A stretch of 64,000 bases of DNA. Origin: Pseudomonas sp. QS1027. GTDB lineage: Bacteria > Pseudomonadota > Gammaproteobacteria > Pseudomonadales > Pseudomonadaceae. The position numbers and the translations under genes were made by a program. The DNA is taken from NCBI RefSeq assembly GCF_002814235.1, contig NZ_PHSU01000021.1:100189-164188 (forward strand), read 5' to 3'. This document shows positions 24,439-33,008 of the stretch, one piece after another. Every line of letters starts with the position of its first letter. Position 1 is the stretch's first letter. Below the pieces are notes generated by a model. The model saw only the letters and a program-made list of their open reading frames with translations. It was not told the DNA's origin and searched no databases.

Positions 24439-24735
24439 CTAACGTGTTGGAACCGGCTGGTAGTAGTAGCCCGGCGGCGGCGGCGGCGGTGCCTGGTAGT
24501 AAACCGGCTGCGGTTGCTGGACGTATACCGGCTGCGGCTGAACATAAACCGGTTGTTGAACGTAGACCGGAGGCTGGGAGTTGGCGACAACCGTCCCCAC
24601 TACCGCGGCGCCGACCACGCCACCCAGGACGGCCGCGCCCCAACCGTACCCACCACGGGCCTCAGCCTGCCCCGCAACGGCGAGTACGCCCAGGAGCACG
24701 ACGGCTATTTTTGCTCTTGAGAGCGGAGTAATCAT
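24439..24735 (-). CDS. Small secreted protein with PVYVQQ repeats, copy 1
   Basis: A 98-residue protein. It has a signal peptide (IAVVLLGVLAVAGQAEA), a Gly/Ala/Val-rich membrane-like segment (AAVLGGVVGAAVVGTVVA), then repeats of PVYVQQPVYVQPQPVY and a Pro/Tyr tail. It is probably an envelope or outer-membrane associated structural protein. A paralogue with the same design lies at 25926-26249, and the promoter regions also match. An AAAGAGGAC ribosome site precedes the ATG. Confidence 0.75.
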   Translation of the reverse strand: MITPLSRAKIAVVLLGVLAVAGQAEARGGYGWGAAVLGGVVGAAVVGTVVANSQPPVYVQQPVYVQPQPVYVQQPQPVYYQAPPPPPPGYYYQPVPTR

Positions 24736-24820
24736 GATAAGTCCTCTTTTTGCACCGAACCGGCTATTTTATAAACTCTCCGGGAATATCTCTCAGACCG
24801 TTTTTTCCGGGTAATACGTC

Positions 24821-24835
24821 ACGCGCCAAAGTAAA
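24821..24835 (-). promoter_or_regulatory. Shared upstream motif of the duplicated secreted-protein genes, copy 1
   Basis: ACGCGCCAAAGTAAA lies 86 bases upstream of the first copy. The identical 15 bases lie 84 bases upstream of the second (26333-26347). Conservation amid diverged flanks points to a promoter or operator. Confidence 0.5.
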
Positions 24836-25203
24836 TACTTGGTAAATCCTGTACCCGATTTGTTACCTGAAACTTTCCATCGCTGCCCGGCAGTTCAAAG
24901 AATGCAGAAATCACCCCATAAATGAACTGATTACGCCATTTCAACGCCAACTTCCGACCACTTTTCTTGTATATAAATCGATACCCGATATAAAAATCAG
25001 CACGCCCTATCGAATGCACCAGGGTGACGGAGGCATGCCTATACCCTCGCGCCCATCATTTTGACCACGCCTCGAGGGAATGGAAAGCGGCAGGCGACGA
25101 GGCCAGAGCCAAGGCTGATGCCCTGCAGGGTGTCATCAAAGCGCCTCATTCCCCCCGACAGATGTCTGCTACTGTCAGCGGAACTCTGCATGGATGGCCA
25201 TTG

Positions 25204-25803
25204 ATGGATACTCAGAACACTGCTCTGCTGAAAGACCTTCTGTCCGCGCGGCGAAGTGTCAGGACCTTCACTGAGAAGCCCCTGAGCTTGACCGCTCTGG
25301 ACGCGTTTCTTTATGCCGGACAGGGCCGCACTTCTAAGGACGGGAAGCGAACCGCACCCTCCGCGCACGCCCTGCATCCACTCACCTTGAGGGTGGTCGT
25401 GCGTCAAGTCGAAGGGCTAGTGCCCGGGGTATACCTGCACGACTCCCCGACAGGAAAGCTCTCCCGAATCGGCGATCTGATCGATCAGGGGACGCTGAGC
25501 TCAGCGGCTTTAGGTGATGAACAGTGGTTGGAAGACGCCCCAGCCGTCATCGCCATCGTCGCCCAGCGGGAAGTGGCCATTGATCGTTTCGCGGAGCAAC
25601 AAGCCGACGGCCTGAGGGGAGCACGCTACGTTGATTTCGAAGCTGGGGCAGCCGTTCAAAATATGTATCTGGCTGTCACGGCAGCAGGTCTGGGCGGTGT
25701 GGTCGTGATGGGCTTTGATGACCTCAGGATGAAGGAAGCCTTGCGCCTTGAACGTCCTCTTTTTCCGGTCGCCCTTTTCTGCGTAGGGCATCCTCTCAAA
25801 TAG
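25204..25803 (+). CDS. SagB/ThcOx-type nitroreductase-family oxidoreductase
   Basis: A 199-residue FMN-dependent flavoprotein. Motifs in order: LLSARRSVRTF (FMN phosphate site), TAPSAHALHPLTLRVVVR, VPGVYLHD, and a C-terminal GAAVQNMYLAVTAAGLGGVV. All are typical of the SagB/ThcOx branch of nitroreductases. The family reduces or oxidises small organic substrates or thiazoline rings; no peptide-maturation partner lies nearby, so the substrate is unknown. The frame is open back to 25024, but family members start close to the RRSVR motif, so the ATG at 25204 is preferred. It sits between the two PVYVQQ genes. Confidence 0.8.
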   Translation: MDTQNTALLKDLLSARRSVRTFTEKPLSLTALDAFLYAGQGRTSKDGKRTAPSAHALHPLTLRVVVRQVEGLVPGVYLHDSPTGKLSRIGDLIDQGTLSSAALGDEQWLEDAPAVIAIVAQREVAIDRFAEQQADGLRGARYVDFEAGAAVQNMYLAVTAAGLGGVVVMGFDDLRMKEALRLERPLFPVALFCVGHPLK

Positions 25804-25858
25804 AACGACGGCGCGAGGGTGTCAGCCAGGCCCGACCTTATTTGCCGCGCAAACAAAA

Positions 25859-25884
25859 CAGGTCCCGTTTTCAGGCGGGACCTG
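25859..25884 (-). terminator. Terminator of the second PVYVQQ gene
   Basis: CAGGTCCCG / CGGGACCTG with an 8-base loop. On the minus strand TTTTGTTTG follows. It also lies just behind the nitroreductase gene on the plus strand. Confidence 0.75.
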
Positions 25885-25925
25885 CGTCGCCAGGGACCTG
25901 GCAATGACCAGCGAACCCAAAACCC

Positions 25926-26249
25926 TTAACGCGGCGCCGGAATCGGTTGTGGCGCGTAGTAGTAGCCCGGAGGCGGTGCCTGGTAGTAGACCGGCGGCGG
26001 TTGCTGGATATAGACCGGCTGGGGTTGGACGTAGACCGGTTGTTGAACGTAAACAGGCTGCGAGTTGGCAACGACCGAGCCCACTACGAGACCGCCGACC
26101 ACGGCACCCAGCAGGGCCGGCCCCCCCCAACCCCAGCCTCCACCGTGGCCGTAACCATAACCGTACCCACGGGCGTCCGCCTGCCCTGCAATGGCGAGTA
26201 CGCCAACGAGCAGGACGGCCACTTTCATTTTTGAGAGTCGACTAATCAT
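25926..26249 (-). CDS. Small secreted protein with PVYVQQ repeats, copy 2
   Basis: A 107-residue paralogue of the protein at 24439: signal peptide (VAVLLVGVLAIAGQADA), a Gly/Tyr-rich stretch (GYGYGYGHGGGWGWGG), a hydrophobic segment, then PVYVQQPVYVQPQPVY and a Pro/Tyr tail. The ATG at 26249 has an AAGAGGACTTATC ribosome region shared with copy 1. A longer upstream frame is the duplicated promoter region, not coding. Likely an envelope protein of unknown role. Confidence 0.75.
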   Translation of the reverse strand: MISRLSKMKVAVLLVGVLAIAGQADARGYGYGYGHGGGWGWGGPALLGAVVGGLVVGSVVANSQPVYVQQPVYVQPQPVYIQQPPPVYYQAPPPGYYYAPQPIPAPR

Positions 26250-26709
26250 GATAAGTCCTCTTCTTTGCACTGAACCGGATTTAATAATATCTCCGGACAT
26301 ACTTTTCAGACAGTTCTTTTTGATGAATTCGTAACGCGCCAAAGTAAAGACTAGGTAAAGTTTGTAGCCCATTCGTCACTTAACACTGAAACCGAATTAA
26401 ATACCCGTATCGGGCGGTTTCATGAATACGAAAATAAACCCACAAATGAATGGCTTCCGCGCTTCCATGCTCAACTTTTGACACCTTTATATGTATATAA
26501 AACCATACTTCATATTGCCATGATGGCACTTGCGCGGTCGCCCGCCCTGGTCGTGGCCGCACGGGTCGAGCACAGGCTTGACAAGCAGGGTCGAAGCGGT
26601 CGATTCTAATTGAAGATGACGATCATCATCCTCACGAACTGCACGAAGCGATGATCCGTCACCTTGCTAGCGCCCTGATCTCGCCAACCCCTTCCAAGGA
26701 TTCAACCTC
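26250..26709. promoter_or_regulatory. Intergenic region with duplicated promoter motif, copy 2
   Basis: It contains the shared ACGCGCCAAAGTAAA (26333-26347) and about 100 bases similar to the region upstream of copy 1. The right part leads into the enoyl-CoA hydratase gene. No other gene seen. Confidence 0.5.
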
Positions 26710-27531
26710 ATGGCTACCTCATTCACTCAATTCAAGATCGCCCAGCCGGGCCCCGGCTACTGGCGTGTCACGTTCAGCAACCCACCGATCAACCTGATCA
26801 ATCCGGAAACCATTCTGGAGTTGCAGACACTCGTCGGCCTGATCGAATCCGACAAGGATTTGCGCGTCGTAGTCTTCGACAGCGCCCACGCGGACTTCTT
26901 CTTCAGCCGCTACGACCTTGCCCGGGCCGCTGAAACCCCTGTCGCACCAGGCCCGACCGGGTTGCCGGCGTGGATCGACCTGACGACGCGGCTGTCCCAG
27001 GCCTCGGCCGTCAGCATCGCGCTGATCCGCGGGCGCACCCGCGGCGGCGGCAGCGAGTTCTCGCTCGCCTGTGACATGCGCTTCGCCAGTATCGAGAAAG
27101 CCATTCTGGGGCAGCCTGAAGTGCCCGCGGGCGTGTTGCCGGGCGGCGGCGCGATCGAACGTCTGCCCGCGCTGGCTGGTCGGGCCCGGGCACTCGAGAT
27201 CATCCTCGGCGGTGACGATTTCGACGCACTGACGGCGGAGCGCTATGGCTGGATCAATCGTGCGTTACCGGATGCCGAGCTGGACGCTTTCGTCGACCAG
27301 CTTGCCAGACGAATCGCCTCGTTCGACGGTCAAGCCCTGGGCGAAGCCAAGCACCTGGTCAATCGCCATAGCCTGCCCGAACCGAGCGACCTGCTCGAGT
27401 CCATGCAGACCTTTCTCAAGGCGACAACCTGGCCGTCCACCCAGGCCCGGGGCGTGAAGATTCGCGAACGCGCCGTCGGGCTGGGCCTTGAGTTCGAGCT
27501 GCGCATGGGTCACCACCTGGGTAACGTGTGA
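26710..27531 (+). CDS. Enoyl-CoA hydratase/isomerase family protein
   Basis: A 273-residue crotonase-fold protein. Early strands (WRVTFSNPPINLINPETILE) and the oxyanion-hole region (RGRTRGGGSEFSLACDMRFA), then GQPEVPAGVLPGGGAIERLP, follow the family order. The usual hydratase Glu pair is not fully conserved: Glu is kept in QPEVPAG. The enzyme may therefore act on an unusual acyl-CoA or as an isomerase. An AAGGA ribosome site is present. A TetR gene follows 111 bases later on the same strand and may control it. Confidence 0.82.
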   Translation: MATSFTQFKIAQPGPGYWRVTFSNPPINLINPETILELQTLVGLIESDKDLRVVVFDSAHADFFFSRYDLARAAETPVAPGPTGLPAWIDLTTRLSQASAVSIALIRGRTRGGGSEFSLACDMRFASIEKAILGQPEVPAGVLPGGGAIERLPALAGRARALEIILGGDDFDALTAERYGWINRALPDAELDAFVDQLARRIASFDGQALGEAKHLVNRHSLPEPSDLLESMQTFLKATTWPSTQARGVKIRERAVGLGLEFELRMGHHLGNV

Positions 27532-27642
27532 CCGTGCACAACAGCGCTTCAGGAAACTCATCAAGGACGATGAGCCTCCAGCTTTGCAGCGATGATGAGT
27601 ACAATCCTCTTTCTCAGGCGCAGAGATCGAGGATGTTTCCAG

Positions 27643-28224
27643 ATGGGTAATTCAAAGGCGGACAAAGCGCAGAGTCATGCACGCATTGTGCAGGTCGCTG
27701 CCGCCCGGTTTCGCGAAGCCGGTGTCGAGGGCATCGGCGTCGCTGACCTGATGAAGGACGCCGGGCTCACCCACGGTGGTTTTTACCGGCACTTTGGCTC
27801 TCGCGAAGAACTGGTGGCCGAAGCCGTCGAACACGCGTTGCACGACGGCAGCCAGGCGGTGGTCGCCATCGCCAACAGCACGCTGGACAGACCCGCCTTG
27901 TTGGCCGCCCTGGTGGATGGTTACCTCAGTGCCGCGCACCGCGATGGCTTGGCGACCAGTTGCGCCGTGACGACCCTGGCCGGTGACGTATCGCGCTGTA
28001 ATGATCGAACCCGCTCGGCCTACACACAGCAAGTCGACACCTACCTGAAACTGCTCACCCAACTGGTCGCGAGCGACCAGCAGCCATCACGTCGGGTAAA
28101 GGCCATCGCCGCACTGTCCGCGCTGGTGGGCGCTGTCTCGCTGGCCCGTGCGGTGAACGACGAAAAGCTCTCCCAGGAAATTCTCAAGTCGGTTGCTGAC
28201 GAGCTGAAAGCGCAGCTGGGGTGA
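27643..28224 (+). CDS. TetR-family transcriptional regulator
   Basis: A 193-residue repressor. The N-terminal HTH (HARIVQVAAARFREAGVEGI, then GLTHGGFYRHFGSREELVAE) is a textbook TetR DNA-binding domain. The C-terminal ligand domain resembles the AcrR/NemR-like group (ATSCAVTTLAGDVSR). I chose the ATG at 27643 for its GAGGATG ribosome site. It is likely the regulator of the upstream enoyl-CoA hydratase or of itself; the ligand is unknown. Confidence 0.88.
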   Translation: MGNSKADKAQSHARIVQVAAARFREAGVEGIGVADLMKDAGLTHGGFYRHFGSREELVAEAVEHALHDGSQAVVAIANSTLDRPALLAALVDGYLSAAHRDGLATSCAVTTLAGDVSRCNDRTRSAYTQQVDTYLKLLTQLVASDQQPSRRVKAIAALSALVGAVSLARAVNDEKLSQEILKSVADELKAQLG

Positions 28225-28258
28225 TGTCGGCGGGCGAGTGACAGCGAGGCCCCGTCGA

Positions 28259-28687
28259 TCAGGCTGGAACACCCAGGATGATATGAGAGGCCTTGATCAC
28301 CGCGGTGGCGCTCACGCCAGGAGCCAGCCCCAGTTCCGCGACGGCTTCACGGGTCACGATCGAGAAGATCTCAGTACCGCCCGGCAGGCGGATGACCACT
28401 TCGGAATTGACCGCGCCGTCGCTGACACGCGTCACCGTACCGCTCAGGCAGTTGCGCGCCGACAGGCGGATATCGCTGGACTCGGTCATCAGCATCACCC
28501 AGGGCGCCTTGATCAGGGCGACCGCTTCCTTGCCGACCGCAATGTCCAGGCTCTTGAGGCTGGCCATGGTGACGACCGCGACCAGTTGCTCGCCGCCCGT
28601 GAGGGTCAGCACCACCTCGGCGTTGACGGCACCATCCTGCACTTGGCTGACCGTACCTTTGAACACGTTGCGCGCACTGACCTTCAT
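28259..28687 (-). CDS. Molybdopterin/molybdate-binding protein with two Mop (TOBE) domains
   Basis: A 142-residue protein built of two similar halves, each beginning SARN (SARNVFKGTVSQVQDGAVNA and SARNCLSGTVTRVSDGAVNS) and ending in an IKA motif. This di-Mop architecture binds molybdate or tungstate oxyanions for storage and homeostasis in the cytoplasm. It stands alone without the modABC transport genes nearby. Confidence 0.88.
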   Translation of the reverse strand: MKVSARNVFKGTVSQVQDGAVNAEVVLTLTGGEQLVAVVTMASLKSLDIAVGKEAVALIKAPWVMLMTESSDIRLSARNCLSGTVTRVSDGAVNSEVVIRLPGGTEIFSIVTREAVAELGLAPGVSATAVIKASHIILGVPA

Positions 28688-28798
28688 TGAGCGGTTTCCT
28701 TGTTATCGAAGAGTGAATCTACACGCCATGATCAGAACTTGCGTTGTGTGAATGCAACCATAGCGATCAAAGAGGGCCATCTCCACTCCTCGGTCTTG

Positions 28799-29383
28799 TC
28801 AGTCATTTTCTTCAAGCTGCAACAACGCACTCAGCGTCTGGCGCTGCCTGATCAGACGATGCTCGCTACCCGCCACCAACACCTCCGCCCCATGGGTACG
28901 GCTATTGTAGTTGGAAGACATGGAGGCGCCGTAAGCGCCAGTGGTATGGAAAACCAGGTAATCGCCAACCTCGGCGGCGGGCAGCAAACGAGACTCGACG
29001 ATCCCGCCCTCGGACTGGGTGAAAACGTCGCCTGACTCGCAAAGAGGCCCGGCGACAACGGTGGCCCGCATGGGCAACGGCTGATCGCGCCGAGTCAGCA
29101 GCGAGATCTCGTGATAGCTGCCGTAGAGCGAGGGGCGCATCAGGTCATTGAAGCCGGCATCCACCAGGGTGAAATGGTTACCACCCATCGGCTTGGTGGC
29201 GCGCACCTCCGATACCAGCACACCGGCCTCCGCCACCAGAAAGCGTCCCGGCTCGATTTCCAGGCGCACCGGATGACCCAGGTGGCGTTCAATCTGCTTA
29301 CGGGCTTGGTCAGTCTGTTTGAAGAAGCGTTGCAGGAACAGGCTGCGCTGGTTGAAGCCCGATTGGCGGCAATCAGTGCTCAT
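28799..29383 (-). pseudogene. lysA: 3' fragment of a diaminopimelate decarboxylase gene (lysA)
   Basis: The 194 residues match only the C-terminal half of LysA: IEPGRFLVAEAGVLVSEVRA, HFTLVDAGFNDLMRPSLYGS, GPLCESGDVF (the conserved substrate-site Cys-Glu) and GAYGASMSSNYNSR. The TIM-barrel half with the PLP lysine is absent and no frame for it lies upstream. LysA is about 415-420 residues, so this is a truncated, inactive relic, of the E. coli-like type by its motifs. Confidence 0.8.
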
Positions 29384-29445
29384 CCAAGAGTGAACTTGTA
29401 GAATTCGGGCTTTGATGCTCTTACTGGCTACAAGGACGTACGAAA

Positions 29446-29652
29446 TTGTTCGATGTATTGGCCGAAATGATTTTTCACGCCATTTGCTTTCCCGTCGGCT
29501 GGCCCATCGTGAAACTGGTCACACGAGGCAAGTATCCGGCAAAGGAGTCGTGGTTCGCTGGCACACCACAATCCGAATGGACTGCTGCGGTGGGGGCTGC
29601 TGCCCTGGTGATCGCCATGATGGCGGCCCTGAAGCAGTTTGTTTTCCCCTAG
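29446..29652 (+). CDS. Small inner-membrane protein (68 aa)
   Basis: It starts with TTG at 29446 behind AAGGA. It has two hydrophobic stretches (MIFHAICFPVGWPIVKLV and AAVGAAALVIAMMAALKQFV) around a polar loop (TRGKYPAKESWF). No known family; it looks like a genuine small membrane protein. Confidence 0.6.
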   Translation: MFDVLAEMIFHAICFPVGWPIVKLVTRGKYPAKESWFAGTPQSEWTAAVGAAALVIAMMAALKQFVFP

Positions 29653-29730
29653 ATAGCGGGGGCCATCATCGAAGCGAGGTGTTAGTTGTCTTTAACACCA
29701 GATCCATAGGCCCCCTCTGTTACGCAAAAA

Positions 29731-30162
29731 TCAGATATGAAAAGCCTGCCGCCCCACCAACAACCATTTGCCGTGCTGCTTCTGCCAGACCTGGAAGTTT
29801 TCGATCTCGGTGGGAATCAGCTCGCTGCCCTTGATCGCCTGTCCCGAAAAGTGATGACGGACGAAAGCCACGTCACCTGACAGGGTGATGGTCTGGTTCT
29901 GCATCTCCAGCGTCTTGAACGCACTTTTCCCGGTTTCGATATCGCCGATAAAATCTTTCTTGCCCTGCACCTTCCCGCTGGAATGCCCGTAGGTCAGGTT
30001 CTCGGAGGTCAGTGCTTTCAGCTCGGGAATGTCCCTGTTCAACATGGCCTGGGTCAGATGGTCCACCGCGGCGGCAACCTCCTTCTCTCCCGCCGAAGGG
30101 GCAGCAGCTACGTAGCCACTGAAGAGGCACAGGAAACCAATAAGCAATTTGATCTTTTTCAT
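29731..30162 (-). CDS. Periplasmic SnoaL/NTF2-like protein (DUF4440 type)
   Basis: A 143-residue protein with a signal peptide (KKIKLLIGFLCLFSGYVAAA). An NTF2-like cone fold follows (helix DHLTQAMLNRDIPELKAL, sheets ending NFQVWQKQHGKWLLVGRQA). DUF4440 proteins are often of unknown substrate. The ATG at 30162 has an AAGGAAATG ribosome site; an upstream extension does not read like protein. Confidence 0.75.
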   Translation of the reverse strand: MKKIKLLIGFLCLFSGYVAAAPSAGEKEVAAAVDHLTQAMLNRDIPELKALTSENLTYGHSSGKVQGKKDFIGDIETGKSAFKTLEMQNQTITLSGDVAFVRHHFSGQAIKGSELIPTEIENFQVWQKQHGKWLLVGRQAFHI

Positions 30163-30387
30163 GGGGCATTTCCTTGTTGTTATGGGCACGGGAGACAAAA
30201 GGACCTGACACCGCCTCGGGCCACTGGCGCCAGGCATCACGATGGATGCCTGGATACGCGCGTCAAGCGGGAGCGGTTGTCGTTGCCGACCATATCGTCA
30301 GTCATCATACAACACAATAACCTTTTGCCGGACAGTGCCACCGACGCAGTAGTGCCAGGACCCAGGGCGCTGCCGCCAGCCCTCCCC

Positions 30388-31281
30388 TCAATGGGGAAAC
30401 CCGGCCTCCACGCTTCGGCACAGAAGCTCATTGGCCTGCCTCAGATTACCGGGCTGGCTTGAGTGAACGATCCAGATATCCATGTCGAGCGCGAAATCAT
30501 CCAGGTTGATGACCGAGAGTTCGTCGACGTACGGGCTTGTCTGCAGAAGATGCCTGGGAATCAGCCCAAGCCCCAGGCCGGCCGCGATCATCCGCATCTG
30601 GATAGCCGCGCCATGGGTGTCCACGCCAAGCTTCAGCCTGCGTCCTTGCCCACCCATCGCCGCCTCCAGTGCTGCCCGATAACCGCAACCCACCGGGTTG
30701 AGGATCCATTCCTTGCCACACAGACTGCCGATGTGGGTCGATGCGTCGACGAGGGGATGCTGCTTGCTTTGAACCACGAGGATCTCGAGGGTGGCGATTT
30801 TCCGGCCACTCAATCCTGGAGGCAGGCCACTCGGAGCCGGCTGCATAAGCGTCGCCGCATCGAGCTCGCCACGAGCCATCAGTTGTTCGAGTTCAGAGCT
30901 CCAGCCGGTGACCAGCTGCATTTCCAGGTTCGGGAAGGCGTGTTTCACCGCCGTCACCATCTCGAACACCACCGCATCGGCGACGATCTGGGTGAATCCC
31001 ACGCGAAACCTGCCGCTTGGCCCCGCGTCTTCACGAGCGATGCTCAACAGCGAATCCGCCTCCCTCAACAAGCCTGTCGCCTGCTGGTAAATCCGCTGGC
31101 CCATGGCCGTGGGAACAGGCGGCCTGCTCGTGCGATCGAACAAGGTGGCACCCAGGGACTGCTCAAGATGCTGGATCCGCCGCGACACCGCGGACTGCGT
31201 CAGGCAAAGGGTCTCGGCGGCCCGGGTCAGGGAAGCGCACTCGATCACGGCGGCAAAGGCCTTGAGGTCCTCGAATAGCAT
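30388..31281 (-). CDS. LysR-family transcriptional regulator
   Basis: A 297-residue regulator. The N-terminal winged helix (LKAFAAVIECASLTRAAETL, then LTQSAVSRRIQHLEQSLG) is followed by a two-lobe effector domain starting at about residue 90. It is divergent from a tautomerase gene at 31402, and the roughly 120-base gap is the likely control region. The presumed target is that tautomerase. Confidence 0.9.
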   Translation of the reverse strand: MLFEDLKAFAAVIECASLTRAAETLCLTQSAVSRRIQHLEQSLGATLFDRTSRPPVPTAMGQRIYQQATGLLREADSLLSIAREDAGPSGRFRVGFTQIVADAVVFEMVTAVKHAFPNLEMQLVTGWSSELEQLMARGELDAATLMQPAPSGLPPGLSGRKIATLEILVVQSKQHPLVDASTHIGSLCGKEWILNPVGCGYRAALEAAMGGQGRRLKLGVDTHGAAIQMRMIAAGLGLGLIPRHLLQTSPYVDELSVINLDDFALDMDIWIVHSSQPGNLRQANELLCRSVEAGFPH

Positions 31282-31401
31282 GCTTATTACTCATCATAAT
31301 TTCAAAAATTATGCGCTTGATGAATCATGAGTTCCAGCTTAGCTTCGTGACACGCGCCGTTGATGGTTTGGCCGTACCACCCACTCAAAAGGATTGCCCC
31401 C

Positions 31402-31794
31402 ATGCCTTTAGCCAGAATCGATGTAGCTGCCGACACCTCCCCCGAAACCGTTGCCGCCATCAGCGATGTGGTTTACGAGGCCATGATCCAGACCGCCAAT
31501 GTTCCTGAGCACGACAAGTTTCAGGTCATCAACCGCCATGCCAAGGATGAACTGATCTACCCGGCCGCCGGTTACCTGGGTATCACCTACACGCCGAACA
31601 TCGTCTTTATCCAGGTGACCTGGAATGCCGGACGAACGGTTGAGGTCAAGAAGGCGTTCTACAAGGCGATAGCCGAGGGTATTCACACCAGGACCGGGCT
31701 GCGCAAAGAGGACGTGTGGATCAACCTGATCGATGTAAAACGCGAGGACTGGTCGTTCGGCAACGGCGAGATGCAGTACGCGCCAACCGAATGA
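31402..31794 (+). CDS. Tautomerase family protein
   Basis: A 130-residue protein with Pro directly after the initiator Met (PLARIDVAADTSPETVAAIS), the catalytic base of the 4-oxalocrotonate tautomerase/MIF superfamily. The length suggests a fused two-unit beta-alpha-beta form. A closing segment EDVWINLIDVKREDWSFGNG is typical of proteins near aromatic or halogenated-acid pathways. AAAAGGAT precedes the ATG at 31402. Divergent from the LysR gene that probably controls it. Confidence 0.85.
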   Translation: MPLARIDVAADTSPETVAAISDVVYEAMIQTANVPEHDKFQVINRHAKDELIYPAAGYLGITYTPNIVFIQVTWNAGRTVEVKKAFYKAIAEGIHTRTGLRKEDVWINLIDVKREDWSFGNGEMQYAPTE

Positions 31795-31977
31795 GATGAC
31801 ATTTTAAATATTGGGGTGGCGCATTCAATACGTCGCCCCATTGGCGGCTACACTACAAAGCACGGCCGCCTATCATTCGTTCAATTGATAGTAACCATCA
31901 AGGAATGCAAGTTCTGTTTTTCTGTCAAAGGAGGAGGATAGCGTCATGCCGAACCGACTTCAGAAGGAAAACGCGCG

Positions 31978-32649
31978 ATGAGAATTTCTACCTTGCTGGC
32001 TCTTGTCGCCGTATTGACCGGCGGTTTCCTCGCCACCGCTCCTGCCTATGCGGCCGACGACCAATCCTGCCATTTCCTCCCGGTGGCCGACAGCGCCGCC
32101 AGCCTGAAGCACGCCCAATCGGTGGGGGTGCTTTACAGTGAAAACACCGTCAGCACCCTGCAGTACCTTGAGCGCTACCACAGCGTTGCACTGAGCGGCG
32201 CGAAGAATGCAGCCCTGGACCCACGCATCAGCGACGCGTTCGTCAACAGCTCCGATCCGAAGCTGGCCATCGACTGGCTCATGGGCTCGTTGCAGAAACA
32301 GTTCGCCTCGGTAACCGTCTACGACAACCTTGATGCGCTGGTAAAGGCCCGTCCTGATGTGGTGGTGATGCTCGACACCTACAGCCGCCTGGTGACCAAA
32401 CGTAATAGCCAGTTCGAAGCGCGTTTCGTCGCCACGTTCTACGACGCGAACCTGCAGTACATCGGCAAGGCCGAAGGCTTCGGTGGCAAGGAACTGCCTT
32501 CGGTCTGGGTCCATGGCAAGGCCGCGCCGGAGATTGCCGCGCAAATCAATCAGCAACGCGATTTGCAGGTCAACGCCCTGAAGCAGTTCGATGCCTCGCT
32601 CAAAGCCTTGGTGACCACCGGTGAAACCGATCGGGTCGCCACCAACTGA
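31978..32649 (+). CDS. Secreted protein of unknown function (223 aa)
   Basis: Signal peptide (LLALVAVLTGGFLATAPAYA) followed by a soluble alpha/beta domain with QSVGVLYSENTVSTLQYLE and RPDVVVMLDTYSRLV. I know no family. It may be a periplasmic stress or envelope protein. AAGGAAAAC ribosome site; a terminator follows. Confidence 0.75.
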   Translation: MRISTLLALVAVLTGGFLATAPAYAADDQSCHFLPVADSAASLKHAQSVGVLYSENTVSTLQYLERYHSVALSGAKNAALDPRISDAFVNSSDPKLAIDWLMGSLQKQFASVTVYDNLDALVKARPDVVVMLDTYSRLVTKRNSQFEARFVATFYDANLQYIGKAEGFGGKELPSVWVHGKAAPEIAAQINQQRDLQVNALKQFDASLKALVTTGETDRVATN

Positions 32650-32664
32650 TTCCATACATCGCCC

Positions 32665-32692
32665 GGGGGAGCCACGCTCCCCCTTCTCTTTT
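32665..32692 (+). terminator. Rho-independent terminator
   Basis: GGGGGAGC / GCTCCCCC with a CAC loop, then TTCTCTTTT. It ends the secreted-protein transcript. Confidence 0.88.
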
Positions 32693-33008
32693 AACAGTCA
32701 TCTTCCGATAGCCGGATACAGGCTGATTGGCGTCAGTGCGAGTACCTTCAAACACGACACGATTAAACATTAAGATTCGCATTTAAGAACATAAGCGAAC
32801 TGCACACGAAACAAATTTTCAATCGCCCTGATTATTTAAATAGCCTATATATCCCTTAAACTTTTAAGTATGCTTTATTCCTTGATCACGCCTGTTTCAA
32901 GGCGAACGCCAATGATTGCCAATCACCTCAAAACCCGCACCTGGTTAGCCGGAAAGCCTTGACTGTCGCGGGCTGAGAGTCATTTGCAAATAAGGGAAGA
33001 AGTTTCCA
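32693..33008. other. AT-rich intergenic region
   Basis: The middle (about 32760-32900) is clearly AT-rich, the rest average. It holds the promoter of the CDF gene. No gene or repeat is recognised. Confidence 0.5.

Noticed and set aside
25024..25203. A 60-residue N-terminal extension of the nitroreductase from a GTG
   Set aside because: Family members begin near the RRSVR motif and the extension has no recognisable fold or signal peptide.
26573..26700. A His/Glu-rich translated stretch before the enoyl-CoA hydratase gene
   Set aside because: No start or ribosome site and too short to assign to any family.
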